DNA from: Planobispora rosea
Lineage (GTDB): Bacteria; Actinomycetota; Actinomycetes; Streptosporangiales; Streptosporangiaceae
Direction: 5' to 3'
Assembly (NCBI RefSeq): GCF_014648175.1
Contig: NZ_BMQP01000016.1
Span: 1-64,000 of the forward strand
Length of the DNA stretch: 64,000 bases
This document shows, piece after piece, positions 56,793 to 64,000 of the stretch; within the stretch, counting starts at the first letter, position 1; each line of letters begins with the position of its first letter. The position numbers and the translations under genes are program-made. The notes under the pieces are model-generated. The model ran no database searches and was not told where the DNA came from. It saw only the letters and a list, made by a program, of their open reading frames with translations.

Positions 56793-58334
56793 TCACTTGA
56801 CCGCCAGGACCTTCACCTCGTTCACCTGAGCGCGGAACCCACCGGGCAGCTTGGTGAACCAGAGCAGCAGGTAGCGCCCCTTCTTCGGGGAGTCGACGGT
56901 GACGGTCTCCTTGTCGCCGAAACCGGAGACCTTCTCGACCACGTCGAGGCCGTCCAGGCTCTTGGAGTCGCCCACCCTCAGTTCCACCGTGCCGCCGGAA
57001 GTGCCACCGAAGTCGACGACCACCTCCTTGACCGGCACGCTCTCCTTCAGATCGAGCATGAGGCCGACGCCGTCCTTCAGCCGGCCGAAGTCGGCCGAGC
57101 CGTACGTCTCGGAGTGCCAGTCGGTGGAGGGCTTGCCGTCCACCGCGGCGGCCGCGCGCTTCTGCTGCTCGTCGCCGTCGCCCAGCGGGTCGAACCCCGA
57201 GGCCGACATGGACTTCACCTCACGGGTGCCCGTGGCCTTGGCGGTGGTGGAGGGCTTGGCGGTGGCGTCGGCCGCCGGGGTCCCGCCGTTGCCGATGTTG
57301 CGGCCCAGCGTCCAGGCGCCCAGGCCGACGGCGGCCATCACCAGCAGGACGACCACGGTCATGGCCACCTTGCCGAGCATCCCGCTGCCGGAGGACGCCG
57401 GAGCGGCGTACGGCCGGGGGGCGTACTGCTGGGGCGGGGACGCCTGGTGGGCCTGGTGGGTCTGGCGGTGCTGCGGGGCCACGGTGTCCAGGCCCTCGGA
57501 GCGGGAGGCCGTCACGGAGGGCTGCGGGACCGCGGTGGGGATGGGCATCGGGACGGGCCGGGGCACGGACTCCAGGGCCTCGGCGACCGCCGCGGGAGTC
57601 GTGAGCGGAGCCAGGCCGCGCCTGCTCTCCGGCAGGATCACCCGGCAGGTGACCGTGTCGAGGTAGTTGGGGACCCCGGCGGTGACCTGGCGGGGCGTGC
57701 AGTAACGCCCGTCGTCCATGGGCGCGACGGGCAGCTCGCACTGGTCCGGGTCGCCCGGCCAGTGACCGGTCAGTCCGGCGTACAGCAGGCGGCCGAGCCC
57801 CTCGGCGTCGGCGCGGGCCGCGTCGTCGACCCGCATGTTGTCGTCGGCCACACCGGCCAGGACGGCGTCGATGCCGAGGCCGAGCAGCTTGACCGTGCCG
57901 CCGGCCGTCCACACCAGGTGGTCGGGGGTCAGGCACAGGTGCGGGATGCCGGCCTCGTGGGCGTGGGCCAGCGCCTCGGCGAGCTCGGCGACCAGACCGG
58001 CGGCCCGCTCGGGCTCCAGGGACCCGGTGGCGACCAGGTCCGTCAGGCTGTCTCCGCTCACCCACTCGCTGACCACGTAGGAGCGGCCGTCGTCCTCGGT
58101 GGCGTCGAAGACCTGGGTGAGCCGGGGGTCGGTGAGGCGGCTGGCCGCGCGGGCGGCCGTCACGACCTCGTTGACGCGCGGGAAGTCGGGCGCGAAGGTG
58201 TGGACGGCGACGGGGCGGGCGAGCACCTCGTCGACGGCCTTCCAGAGCGTGGCGCCACCGGACTCGTGGACGCGATCCTCGAGCCGGAACCGCTCGGCCA
58301 GCTTCGTGCCGGGCTCGATCGCGGAGGTGCTCAT
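56793..58334 (-). CDS. MurJ-linked membrane pseudokinase with C-terminal discoidin-like domain
   Basis: A 513-residue protein. The N-terminal kinase fold (about 10-270) lacks catalytic residues: the HRD site reads HLCLTPDHLVW, the DFG site reads LLGLGIDAV. A membrane helix (AMTVVVLLVMAAVGLGAW, about 325-345) leads to an extracytoplasmic beta-rich domain (VKEVVVDFGGTSGGTVELRV, RYLLLWFTKL) like F5/8-type C domains. In M. tuberculosis the MurJ homologue MviN carries its own pseudokinase domain that FhaA recognises; here the pseudokinase is a separate gene behind murJ. It probably regulates lipid II flipping. Confidence 0.85.
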   Translation of the reverse strand: MSTSAIEPGTKLAERFRLEDRVHESGGATLWKAVDEVLARPVAVHTFAPDFPRVNEVVTAARAASRLTDPRLTQVFDATEDDGRSYVVSEWVSGDSLTDLVATGSLEPERAAGLVAELAEALAHAHEAGIPHLCLTPDHLVWTAGGTVKLLGLGIDAVLAGVADDNMRVDDAARADAEGLGRLLYAGLTGHWPGDPDQCELPVAPMDDGRYCTPRQVTAGVPNYLDTVTCRVILPESRRGLAPLTTPAAVAEALESVPRPVPMPIPTAVPQPSVTASRSEGLDTVAPQHRQTHQAHQASPPQQYAPRPYAAPASSGSGMLGKVAMTVVVLLVMAAVGLGAWTLGRNIGNGGTPAADATAKPSTTAKATGTREVKSMSASGFDPLGDGDEQQKRAAAAVDGKPSTDWHSETYGSADFGRLKDGVGLMLDLKESVPVKEVVVDFGGTSGGTVELRVGDSKSLDGLDVVEKVSGFGDKETVTVDSPKKGRYLLLWFTKLPGGFRAQVNEVKVLAVK

Positions 58335-58529
58335 GAGTCCTCCGAAATTGGAGACGGGTCAGCCTCGTGTCCCGTGGACACGAGACAACGCCTCACATGA
58401 TGCCGGGTGGATCCGCCCACGCCCTCCTGCTTCCGTTCGCCGCATGTCACCACACGCGTCGCACCATGGTAGTGCCGCAGTGGTTCCACCCGGGTTCTCC
58501 TCTTCAGACGAGCGGGTGGAATCTCTGGG

Positions 58530-60137
58530 TTACCGCCGTACCCGTCCTGCCACCATTCCAACGATCGAACTCACCTCCGGGATGCGCATGCGGTGGGCGA
58601 TGACCAGATAGAGCACCATGCCGAGCCCGCCTCCGGCGGCGAGCATGACGGCCGCGCTGAGCGGGGCCAGGCCCGTCAGCTCCTGAGTGAGCCACAACAC
58701 GCCCAGGGCGACCAGCGCGCCCGGGATGGCGGCCGTGTACATCCGGGAGAGCCCGGCGGCCACCGCCCGTCCGTTCAGGCCTCCCGCGCGGCGGGCGGCG
58801 AGGGTCCAGGCGACCACCGTACCCACCACGTAGGCGGCGGTGAAGGCGCAGGCCAGGCCCATGACCACGTAACGCGGCGGGAGGACCGCCGCGAACAGCA
58901 GGCTGAGGGTGATGCTCACCGCCGTGTTGCCGGCGCCGATGAAGACCGGGGTGCGGGTGTCGCCGAAGGCGTAGAAGACGCGCAGGAGGAGCTGGTAGAT
59001 CGAGAACGGCACCAGCGCCAGACCGAAGACCTGGAGCACGTTGCCGATGTAGACGGCGTTGTCCAGGTCGTTGTTGCCCCAGGAGTAGATCAGCACGGTC
59101 ACGGCCGGGCCCAGCACCATCAGCAGCAGCCCGGCGGGCACGAGCAGCACCGAGACCAGCCGCACGCCCGAGGCGAACTCCTCGCGGATCGACGACAGGT
59201 CGCCCTCGTTGACCGACCGGCTCATCCTCGGCAGCATCGCGGTGATCACCGAGACCGCGATGATCCCGTACGGGAGCTGGAAGAGCTGGTACGCCTGGGC
59301 GTAGGCCGTGTTGCCCGCCCCCTCGACCGCGTCGCCCGCACCGGAGGCGATGTTGGTGGTGACCAGGAAGCCGAGCTGGGTGATGATCACATAGACGATC
59401 GTCCAGGAACCGGCCCTGGCCATCTCGCCCAGTCCGGCCTCGCGCAGGCCGAGCCGGGGGCGGAAGCGGAAGCCCGCCCGGTGCAGCGAGACCATCAGCA
59501 CCAGGCACTGGGCCACGATCCCGGCGGTGGTGCCGAGTCCGAGCAGGGCCAGGTCGGCATCGCTCACCCGGTCGACGTCCGAGCCCGCCTCGCCGGTCGT
59601 CACGAAGTAGAGGAGCAGGACGCCGATCATCACGATGTTGTTCAGCACCGGCGCCCACATCGGGGCGGCGAACCGGTCGCGGGTGTTGAGGATCGCCCCG
59701 GCGATGGCTCCGATGCCGAAGAAGGCGATCTGGGGGAGGACGAACTGCGTCAGGGTGACCGCGACCTCGATGCGCCGAGGGCTCCAGCTGTCGTCGGTGT
59801 AGAGGCCGATCAGCGGGCGGGCGAGCAGCACGGCCACCACGGTGAGCACCGTCAGGGCGATCGTCCCGATCGTCATCAGCCGCTGCTCGTAGGCCCGGCC
59901 GCCGTCGGGGTCGTGCTTCTGGTGACGGACGATCATCGGGACGATGACGCTGCTCAGCACCCCGCCGATGAGGAAGTCGAACAGGATGAGCGGGATCGCG
60001 TTGGCGATGGTGTAGGCGTCGCCCATGTAGGCGCTGCCCAGTGCCGCCACGAGCACCGCCGAGCGGGCGAAGCCCGTGACGCGGGAGACCATCGTCCCCG
60101 CCGCCATGATCGCGCTGGCTCGCAGGATCCTGCTCAT
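58530..60137 (-). CDS. murJ: Lipid II flippase MurJ (MviN)
   Basis: A 535-residue MOP-superfamily flippase with about fourteen helices: ASAIMAAGTMVSRVTGFARS at the start, LFQLPYGIIAVSVITAMLPR, and the YAFGDTRTPVFIG segment. It moves lipid II across the membrane for peptidoglycan synthesis. No fused kinase domain. It lies upstream of the pseudokinase gene, with 195 bp between them, and downstream of the DUF6049 gene, the usual actinobacterial order. Confidence 0.95.
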   Translation of the reverse strand: MSRILRASAIMAAGTMVSRVTGFARSAVLVAALGSAYMGDAYTIANAIPLILFDFLIGGVLSSVIVPMIVRHQKHDPDGGRAYEQRLMTIGTIALTVLTVVAVLLARPLIGLYTDDSWSPRRIEVAVTLTQFVLPQIAFFGIGAIAGAILNTRDRFAAPMWAPVLNNIVMIGVLLLYFVTTGEAGSDVDRVSDADLALLGLGTTAGIVAQCLVLMVSLHRAGFRFRPRLGLREAGLGEMARAGSWTIVYVIITQLGFLVTTNIASGAGDAVEGAGNTAYAQAYQLFQLPYGIIAVSVITAMLPRMSRSVNEGDLSSIREEFASGVRLVSVLLVPAGLLLMVLGPAVTVLIYSWGNNDLDNAVYIGNVLQVFGLALVPFSIYQLLLRVFYAFGDTRTPVFIGAGNTAVSITLSLLFAAVLPPRYVVMGLACAFTAAYVVGTVVAWTLAARRAGGLNGRAVAAGLSRMYTAAIPGALVALGVLWLTQELTGLAPLSAAVMLAAGGGLGMVLYLVIAHRMRIPEVSSIVGMVAGRVRR

Positions 60138-60170
60138 GCGCTCTTCTCCGCCCGCCGGACGCTCGCTGGT

Positions 60171-60213
60171 TTCACGACTTCACGACTTCCAGGGTTTCCA
60201 GGGTTTGCAGGGT
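60171..60213. repeat. Short tandem repeats between murJ and the DUF6049 gene
   Basis: TTCACGAC occurs twice in tandem and TTCCAGGGT follows three times (the third with one change). These simple repeats lie 96 bp or less from murJ, inside the interval that carries its ribosome site. Confidence 0.9.
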
Positions 60214-60232
60214 TCTCGGTGGGCCGCGGGGA

Positions 60233-62479
60233 TCAGGACTCGTTCCCGGCGGGTACGGCGGGCTGCCGGGCCGGCGGCTTGACGGCCGCGGCGCGACGGG
60301 CCCCCCGGCGGCGCAGGATCCGCATCACCACGGCGGCCAGCATGACGACGAGGGCGGCGCCCACGATCACCAGGGCGATCCCGGTGTATCCGGTCGTCCG
60401 CACGGTCAGCCTGACCCGCTGGCCGTACTTGCGCTCGTCCTCGGTGGTGAGCTGGACCGTCACCGTGGTCTGGCCGCTGCCGCTGGCCGTCATCGGGACC
60501 CGGATGGTCTCGGCCCGGCCGGCGTGGATCTCCATGAGGTCGTCGTACGGCTCGATCTTCAGTAGCTTGCGATCCCCCGAAGTGACCTTGACCCGGACCC
60601 TGACGATCTTGTCGTCGCCGCCCTCCAGGTCGTTGCGGACGCTGATCGGCACCTCACCGTCCTGACCGGCCAGAGTGCGGATCTGGGACAGCTCGTTGCC
60701 GGTGATCGCGACCTTGGCGATCCAGGTGTCGATCGTCTCCCGCACCCGCTCGACGTACGGCGCCGCGTCGTCGGTCCGCCCCCGCCAGGCGGAGGAGGAC
60801 AGCCGCAGCAGCGCCCGGTCGAAGGGGTCGACGTCCTGGACCTTGGTGATGGCGGCGGTCAGATCGGCCCGGGCGCCGACCCGGCGGATACCGCCCATGT
60901 AGGTCTTGCCGAGTTCGTTGCCCCTGTCCTGGGGGGTGTAGGTGAGGTCGGCGCGGGCCGCCGGGGCCGCCGGGCCCTTGGCGGGCTTCACCGAGTCGAG
61001 CGTCGTGGGCGTCAGCCAGGGCAGGGACGCGGCCGTCTCCACCAGGTCGGTCACATAGGCCGGGTCGGGGGACCAGCGCCGCGGCGGGACGACCAGCACG
61101 GTCTTGGCGGGGGCGGCAGCGGCGGTCCCGGTCGTCCCGGTGGCCGCGGCGGTGCCGGGGTCGACGGCGCTCTCGGCGCTGATCATCGCGGTCTCGGCGA
61201 TGAAACGCCGCCGGCTCTGCAGGGCCGCGCCGGGGGCGGAGGTCGCCGCGCCGAGGGTTTCGCTCAGCACGGGGTCGGCGACCAGGGCGCGGACCGGGCC
61301 GCCCACGCTGGACAGGGGGGCGACCGCGTCCGGGGTGGCGGGCGGTGTGACGGGGACGCCGGTGGTGCCGTCCGGGGCGGTCGTGGCGGCCGCGAGCGGC
61401 AGGTTCGTCGAGTTCAGCAGTACGGTGCCGACCCCGGAGGTCGCCAGGAGGTCCAGCCCGTCATAGTCGATCATGCCGCCGACCGGCCAGGCGACGTCGG
61501 TGCGGACCTCGCGGCCCAGGAGCTCCCGGGCGGTCCTGCCGCCCGTCTCGACACCCGTCGCGGTGACGTCGTCGAGGCCGTTGTGGGCCAGGGCGGTCAC
61601 GTCGGGGTCGGCGTAGGGCGTGACGACCACCGGGGGATCGGCCAGGGCCGTCTTGAGGTCGTCGAGCCACCGGGTCGCGGCGGGGTCTCCCGGCCGGCGC
61701 TCGGTCTTGCCCTTCGTCCTGCTCCAGTGGGTCGCGCCCGCGGCCCTGGCGTCGTCGAGCAGCGCGGGGTCGACCACCCAGGTGATGCCCTTGACCGAGG
61801 AGGTGTCCTGGGCGATCTTCAGCAGGTTGCCCAGGCGCTTGCCCGAGGCCATGGCGGCGGGGAGCCCCCCGTCGACGAAGGTGGCGTCGTCGGCCCGGCG
61901 CGGCTGGTCGACGATCGGCAGCACCACGGCGAGCCGTGTGCGCGGCACCGTGGCGTCCCGCGGCAGATAGGTGATGAAGGTGCGCAGGGCGGCGACCTCC
62001 TGCCGGAGGCTGTCGAGCACCTGGACCATCACCGGGTAGACGCCGAAGCGTGAGATGCCCAGCTCCTGCGGGGTGAAGGCGAACTCCCACGCGGCCTTGC
62101 CCGACGGCGCGATCGGCTGCTGGTAGTTCTCCACCAGCCACGAGCCCGGCTGGGAGCCCGGCTGGCCGCTCAGGTAGGCGCTCATCTGGGCACGCTGGGT
62201 GAACGGCCGTCCCGCGTAGGACATCCGGACGTACAGGTTGCTGAGGACCTCTTTGCCGTTGTTGATCAGGGAGCCGGAGATTCTGATCTTGGCATCCGGC
62301 TCCCGGATCAGGTCCGGTCCGAGCTCGTCGGGCACGAGCCGGACGGTCTGGCGGCTCGCCGTGCTCGGGCCGGCACTCGCCGTGTTCACCTGTGCGCTCG
62401 CCGTACCAGGAAGGGCCACGGCCGCGGGAGACAGCAGCGTGGCGGTGAGGACGGCGAGCAGCGTGGCCTTGCGGATCAC
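60233..62479 (-). CDS. DUF6049 exported membrane protein
   Basis: A 748-residue protein. A signal peptide (KATLLAVLTATLLSPAAVAL, AXA-like site near residue 28) precedes a large extracytoplasmic part and a C-terminal membrane helix (about 710-730, GIALVIVGAALVVMLAAVVM) with a basic cytoplasmic tail. The family lies upstream of murJ in actinomycetes and is thought to aid cell-wall assembly, but the function is not established. Co-oriented with murJ. Confidence 0.88.
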   Translation of the reverse strand: MIRKATLLAVLTATLLSPAAVALPGTASAQVNTASAGPSTASRQTVRLVPDELGPDLIREPDAKIRISGSLINNGKEVLSNLYVRMSYAGRPFTQRAQMSAYLSGQPGSQPGSWLVENYQQPIAPSGKAAWEFAFTPQELGISRFGVYPVMVQVLDSLRQEVAALRTFITYLPRDATVPRTRLAVVLPIVDQPRRADDATFVDGGLPAAMASGKRLGNLLKIAQDTSSVKGITWVVDPALLDDARAAGATHWSRTKGKTERRPGDPAATRWLDDLKTALADPPVVVTPYADPDVTALAHNGLDDVTATGVETGGRTARELLGREVRTDVAWPVGGMIDYDGLDLLATSGVGTVLLNSTNLPLAAATTAPDGTTGVPVTPPATPDAVAPLSSVGGPVRALVADPVLSETLGAATSAPGAALQSRRRFIAETAMISAESAVDPGTAAATGTTGTAAAAPAKTVLVVPPRRWSPDPAYVTDLVETAASLPWLTPTTLDSVKPAKGPAAPAARADLTYTPQDRGNELGKTYMGGIRRVGARADLTAAITKVQDVDPFDRALLRLSSSAWRGRTDDAAPYVERVRETIDTWIAKVAITGNELSQIRTLAGQDGEVPISVRNDLEGGDDKIVRVRVKVTSGDRKLLKIEPYDDLMEIHAGRAETIRVPMTASGSGQTTVTVQLTTEDERKYGQRVRLTVRTTGYTGIALVIVGAALVVMLAAVVMRILRRRGARRAAAVKPPARQPAVPAGNES

Positions 62480-62548
62480 GGGCCGGCCAAGGGTGGAATA
62501 CGGCGCACGCCCGTAATGCTAAGGGGTGTCCGACCGGCGCCGCCGGTC

Positions 62549-63070
62549 TTACCCGGCGAGCTGTGCGGTCACCGGCTCGGTCAGGGCCCGCGGCGGAGAG
62601 AGGTCGGCGACCTTCCCGGCGACGAGTCCGAGCAGGTCACCGACGTGGACCAGGAGCGCGGTGTGCCGCTCGCCGGTCGGGGTGTGGACAAGACCGGTGG
62701 TCCGGGACAGACGTTCGTCCACCAGCACGGTCAGGCCCTCGGGGAGCAGCAGCGGGCAGACCAGGCCGGCGGCGTAGTCGGTGGCGGAGTTCACGGTGAA
62801 GGCGGAGGCGGGACGGACCCTGCGGGCGCCCAGCGCACCGCCGATGGCGCCCGGCCTGGGCGGGGCTCCGACCGTTGAGACGACCGCCACCGGCTCGCGG
62901 CCGATCCGCGTGGTGACCTCGAAGACGGAGACGCCCACGCAGGTCGCGGGGTCGGCGGACAGCACCTCGGGAAGCTCGTCGGCACACGTCAACGCGCGCG
63001 GAAGGCGTACGATCTCATGATGGATCTGGTGGGCCAGGAGCCATCGGTGGATCGCGAGGGCGTCCTTCAT
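62549..63070 (-). CDS. YbaK/EbsC-type aminoacyl-tRNA deacylase
   Basis: A 173-residue YbaK-fold protein: AIHRWLLAHQIHHEIVRLPR, then VRPASAFTVNSATDYAAGLV and PLLLPEGLTVLVDERLS. Family members hydrolyse mischarged tRNA (Cys-tRNA-Pro, Ala-tRNA-Pro and others); the conserved lysine seen in E. coli YbaK is not obvious. Divergent from the CCA-adding enzyme gene, with 121 bp between, placing two tRNA-maturation or quality functions together. Confidence 0.85.
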   Translation of the reverse strand: MKDALAIHRWLLAHQIHHEIVRLPRALTCADELPEVLSADPATCVGVSVFEVTTRIGREPVAVVSTVGAPPRPGAIGGALGARRVRPASAFTVNSATDYAAGLVCPLLLPEGLTVLVDERLSRTTGLVHTPTGERHTALLVHVGDLLGLVAGKVADLSPPRALTEPVTAQLAG

Positions 63071-63191
63071 GAATGTCCTCCCTGCCTCGTCGCTCAGCCC
63101 CGTCCGGCTCCCTGACCGACCGTAATCTGGTGATCGCTACACGGCGTATCCCCAGTGGGGAACGTATCCCTAACCGAAGGACCTACCCGGT

Positions 63192-64000
63192 TTGTCCCTT
63201 TCAAATCTGACTGAGAGCCAGCGGCACGGCATGAGCGAGTTGTTCCGGAAGATCGACCCGGTCGTCGACGAGCTCGGCGAGCTCTTCGCCGAGCGGGGAT
63301 ACGAGATCGCTCTCGTGGGCGGTTCCGTCCGCGATGTCCTTCTCGGCAGGATCGGCAACGACCTCGACCTGACCACCAGCGCCCGCCCCGAGGCAGTCCT
63401 GGAGCTCATCCGCGACTGGGCCGACACCACCTGGACGATCGGCATCGACTTCGGCACGGTCGGCGCGCGCAAGGGCAACTGGATGCTGGAGATCACCACC
63501 TACCGCAGCGAGTCCTACGACCCCCGCTCGCGCAAGCCCGAGGTGATCTACGGAGACACGCTGGAGGGCGACCTCGCCCGCCGCGACTTCGCGGTCAACG
63601 CGATGGCGCTGCGGCTGCCCGGCCGGGAGTTCGTGGACCCGCACGGCGGGCTGGACGACCTGCACGCCAAGGTGATGCGCACCCCGGGTCCGCCGGAGCA
63701 GTCCTTCGACGACGACCCGCTGCGGATGCTCCGCGCGGCCCGGTTCGCCAGCCAGCTCGGGTTCACCGTGGACCCGGCGGCCTTCGCCGCGATGACCGCG
63801 ATGGCGGACCGGATCGAGATCGTCTCCGCCGAGCGGATCCGCGACGAGCTGGACAAGCTGATCTGCGGTGACCACCCCCGCGAGGGGCTCGGCTACCTGG
63901 TCGACTCCGGGCTGGCCGCGCACGTCCTGCCCGAGTTGCCCGCGCTCCGCCTGGAGATCGACGAGCACCACCGGCACAAGGACGTCTACGAGCACACCCT
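63192..64000 (+). CDS. cca: CCA tRNA nucleotidyltransferase (3' end cut by window)
   Basis: The first 269 codons of a class-II CCA-adding enzyme: the nucleotidyltransferase motif LVGGSVRDVLLGR, metal-binding NDLDLTT, RRDFAVNAMALRL, and ERIRDELDKLI in the neck domain. The protein runs off the right edge. TTG at 63192 has GAAGGA ten bases upstream and retains the LTESQRHGMSELF helix; ATG at 63231 is an alternative. The enzyme adds CCA to tRNA 3' ends; all tRNAs in this window lack an encoded CCA and depend on it. Confidence 0.93.
   Translation, partial: MSLSNLTESQRHGMSELFRKIDPVVDELGELFAERGYEIALVGGSVRDVLLGRIGNDLDLTTSARPEAVLELIRDWADTTWTIGIDFGTVGARKGNWMLEITTYRSESYDPRSRKPEVIYGDTLEGDLARRDFAVNAMALRLPGREFVDPHGGLDDLHAKVMRTPGPPEQSFDDDPLRMLRAARFASQLGFTVDPAAFAAMTAMADRIEIVSAERIRDELDKLICGDHPREGLGYLVDSGLAAHVLPELPALRLEIDEHHRHKDVYEHT

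Overview
This is a GC-rich actinobacterial chromosome segment around the replication origin. Gene order (sigM-trxBA, ddl, parAB-rsmG-khpB-yidC-yidD-rnpA-rpmH, dnaA, oriC, dnaN, gnd, recF, dciA, gyrB, gyrA, DUF3566, tRNA-Ile), DnaA boxes of the TTATCCACA/TTGTCCACA type, three GTTTCACGTGAAAC parS sites and a DLW-39 mini-gene fit the Streptosporangiales (Streptosporangium/Nonomuraea relatives). The genus is an inference.

Layout. (1) About 1-11.5 kb: the right part of an actinomycete integrative and conjugative element (AICE, pSAM2-like). It carries int, xis, a RepSA-like rolling-circle initiator, a DUF2637/SpdB-like membrane protein, a single FtsK-type DNA translocase, a KorSA-like GntR repressor with a convincing operator/promoter, several tiny genes, and cargo: two paralogous XRE-DUF5919 regulators, a double-winged-helix GntR protein, and HD, SUKH and Nudix proteins. 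Int abuts the 3' end of tRNA-Ala(TGC), the attachment site. The left end is not in the window. (2) 11.6-25 kb: accessory genes between tRNA-Ala and tRNA-Ile, which in Streptomyces lie close together beside gyrA. They include a glycosyltransferase/sulfotransferase pair, an MFS exporter with a repeat-filled loop, a WYL regulator/NmrA reductase pair, and a tRNA array at 19.1-20.1 kb. The array has five cloverleaf tRNAs (Ala-TGC, Pro-TGG, Gly-TCC, Gly-GCC and a short-variable-loop Leu-CAG) plus one aberrant tRNA-like element, behind a promoter, a leader ORF and a hairpin. (3) 25-45 kb: the replication and partition core, with DnaA boxes on both sides of dnaA. (4) 45-53 kb: accessory and housekeeping enzymes, including a hydroxyproline-type epimerase/reductase operon. 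(5) 53-64 kb: the thioredoxin/SigM/MurJ envelope-stress block, ending in a CCA-adding enzyme cut by the window edge.

How it fits together. The AICE block is a self-contained excision, replication and transfer module. The origin block supplies replication initiation (DnaA, DnaN, RecF, DciA), topology (GyrA/GyrB), segregation (ParA/ParB/parS), membrane insertion (YidC/YidD/KhpB) and RNA maturation (RnpA, CCA enzyme). SigM, its zinc anti-sigma factor, thioredoxin, MurJ and an adjacent pseudokinase form a wall/redox stress unit. Most unusual are the tRNA array with its class-I Leu(CAG) tRNA, the natural glycine at the fluoroquinolone-resistance position of GyrA, and the repeat-rich operators and paired regulators of the AICE cargo.
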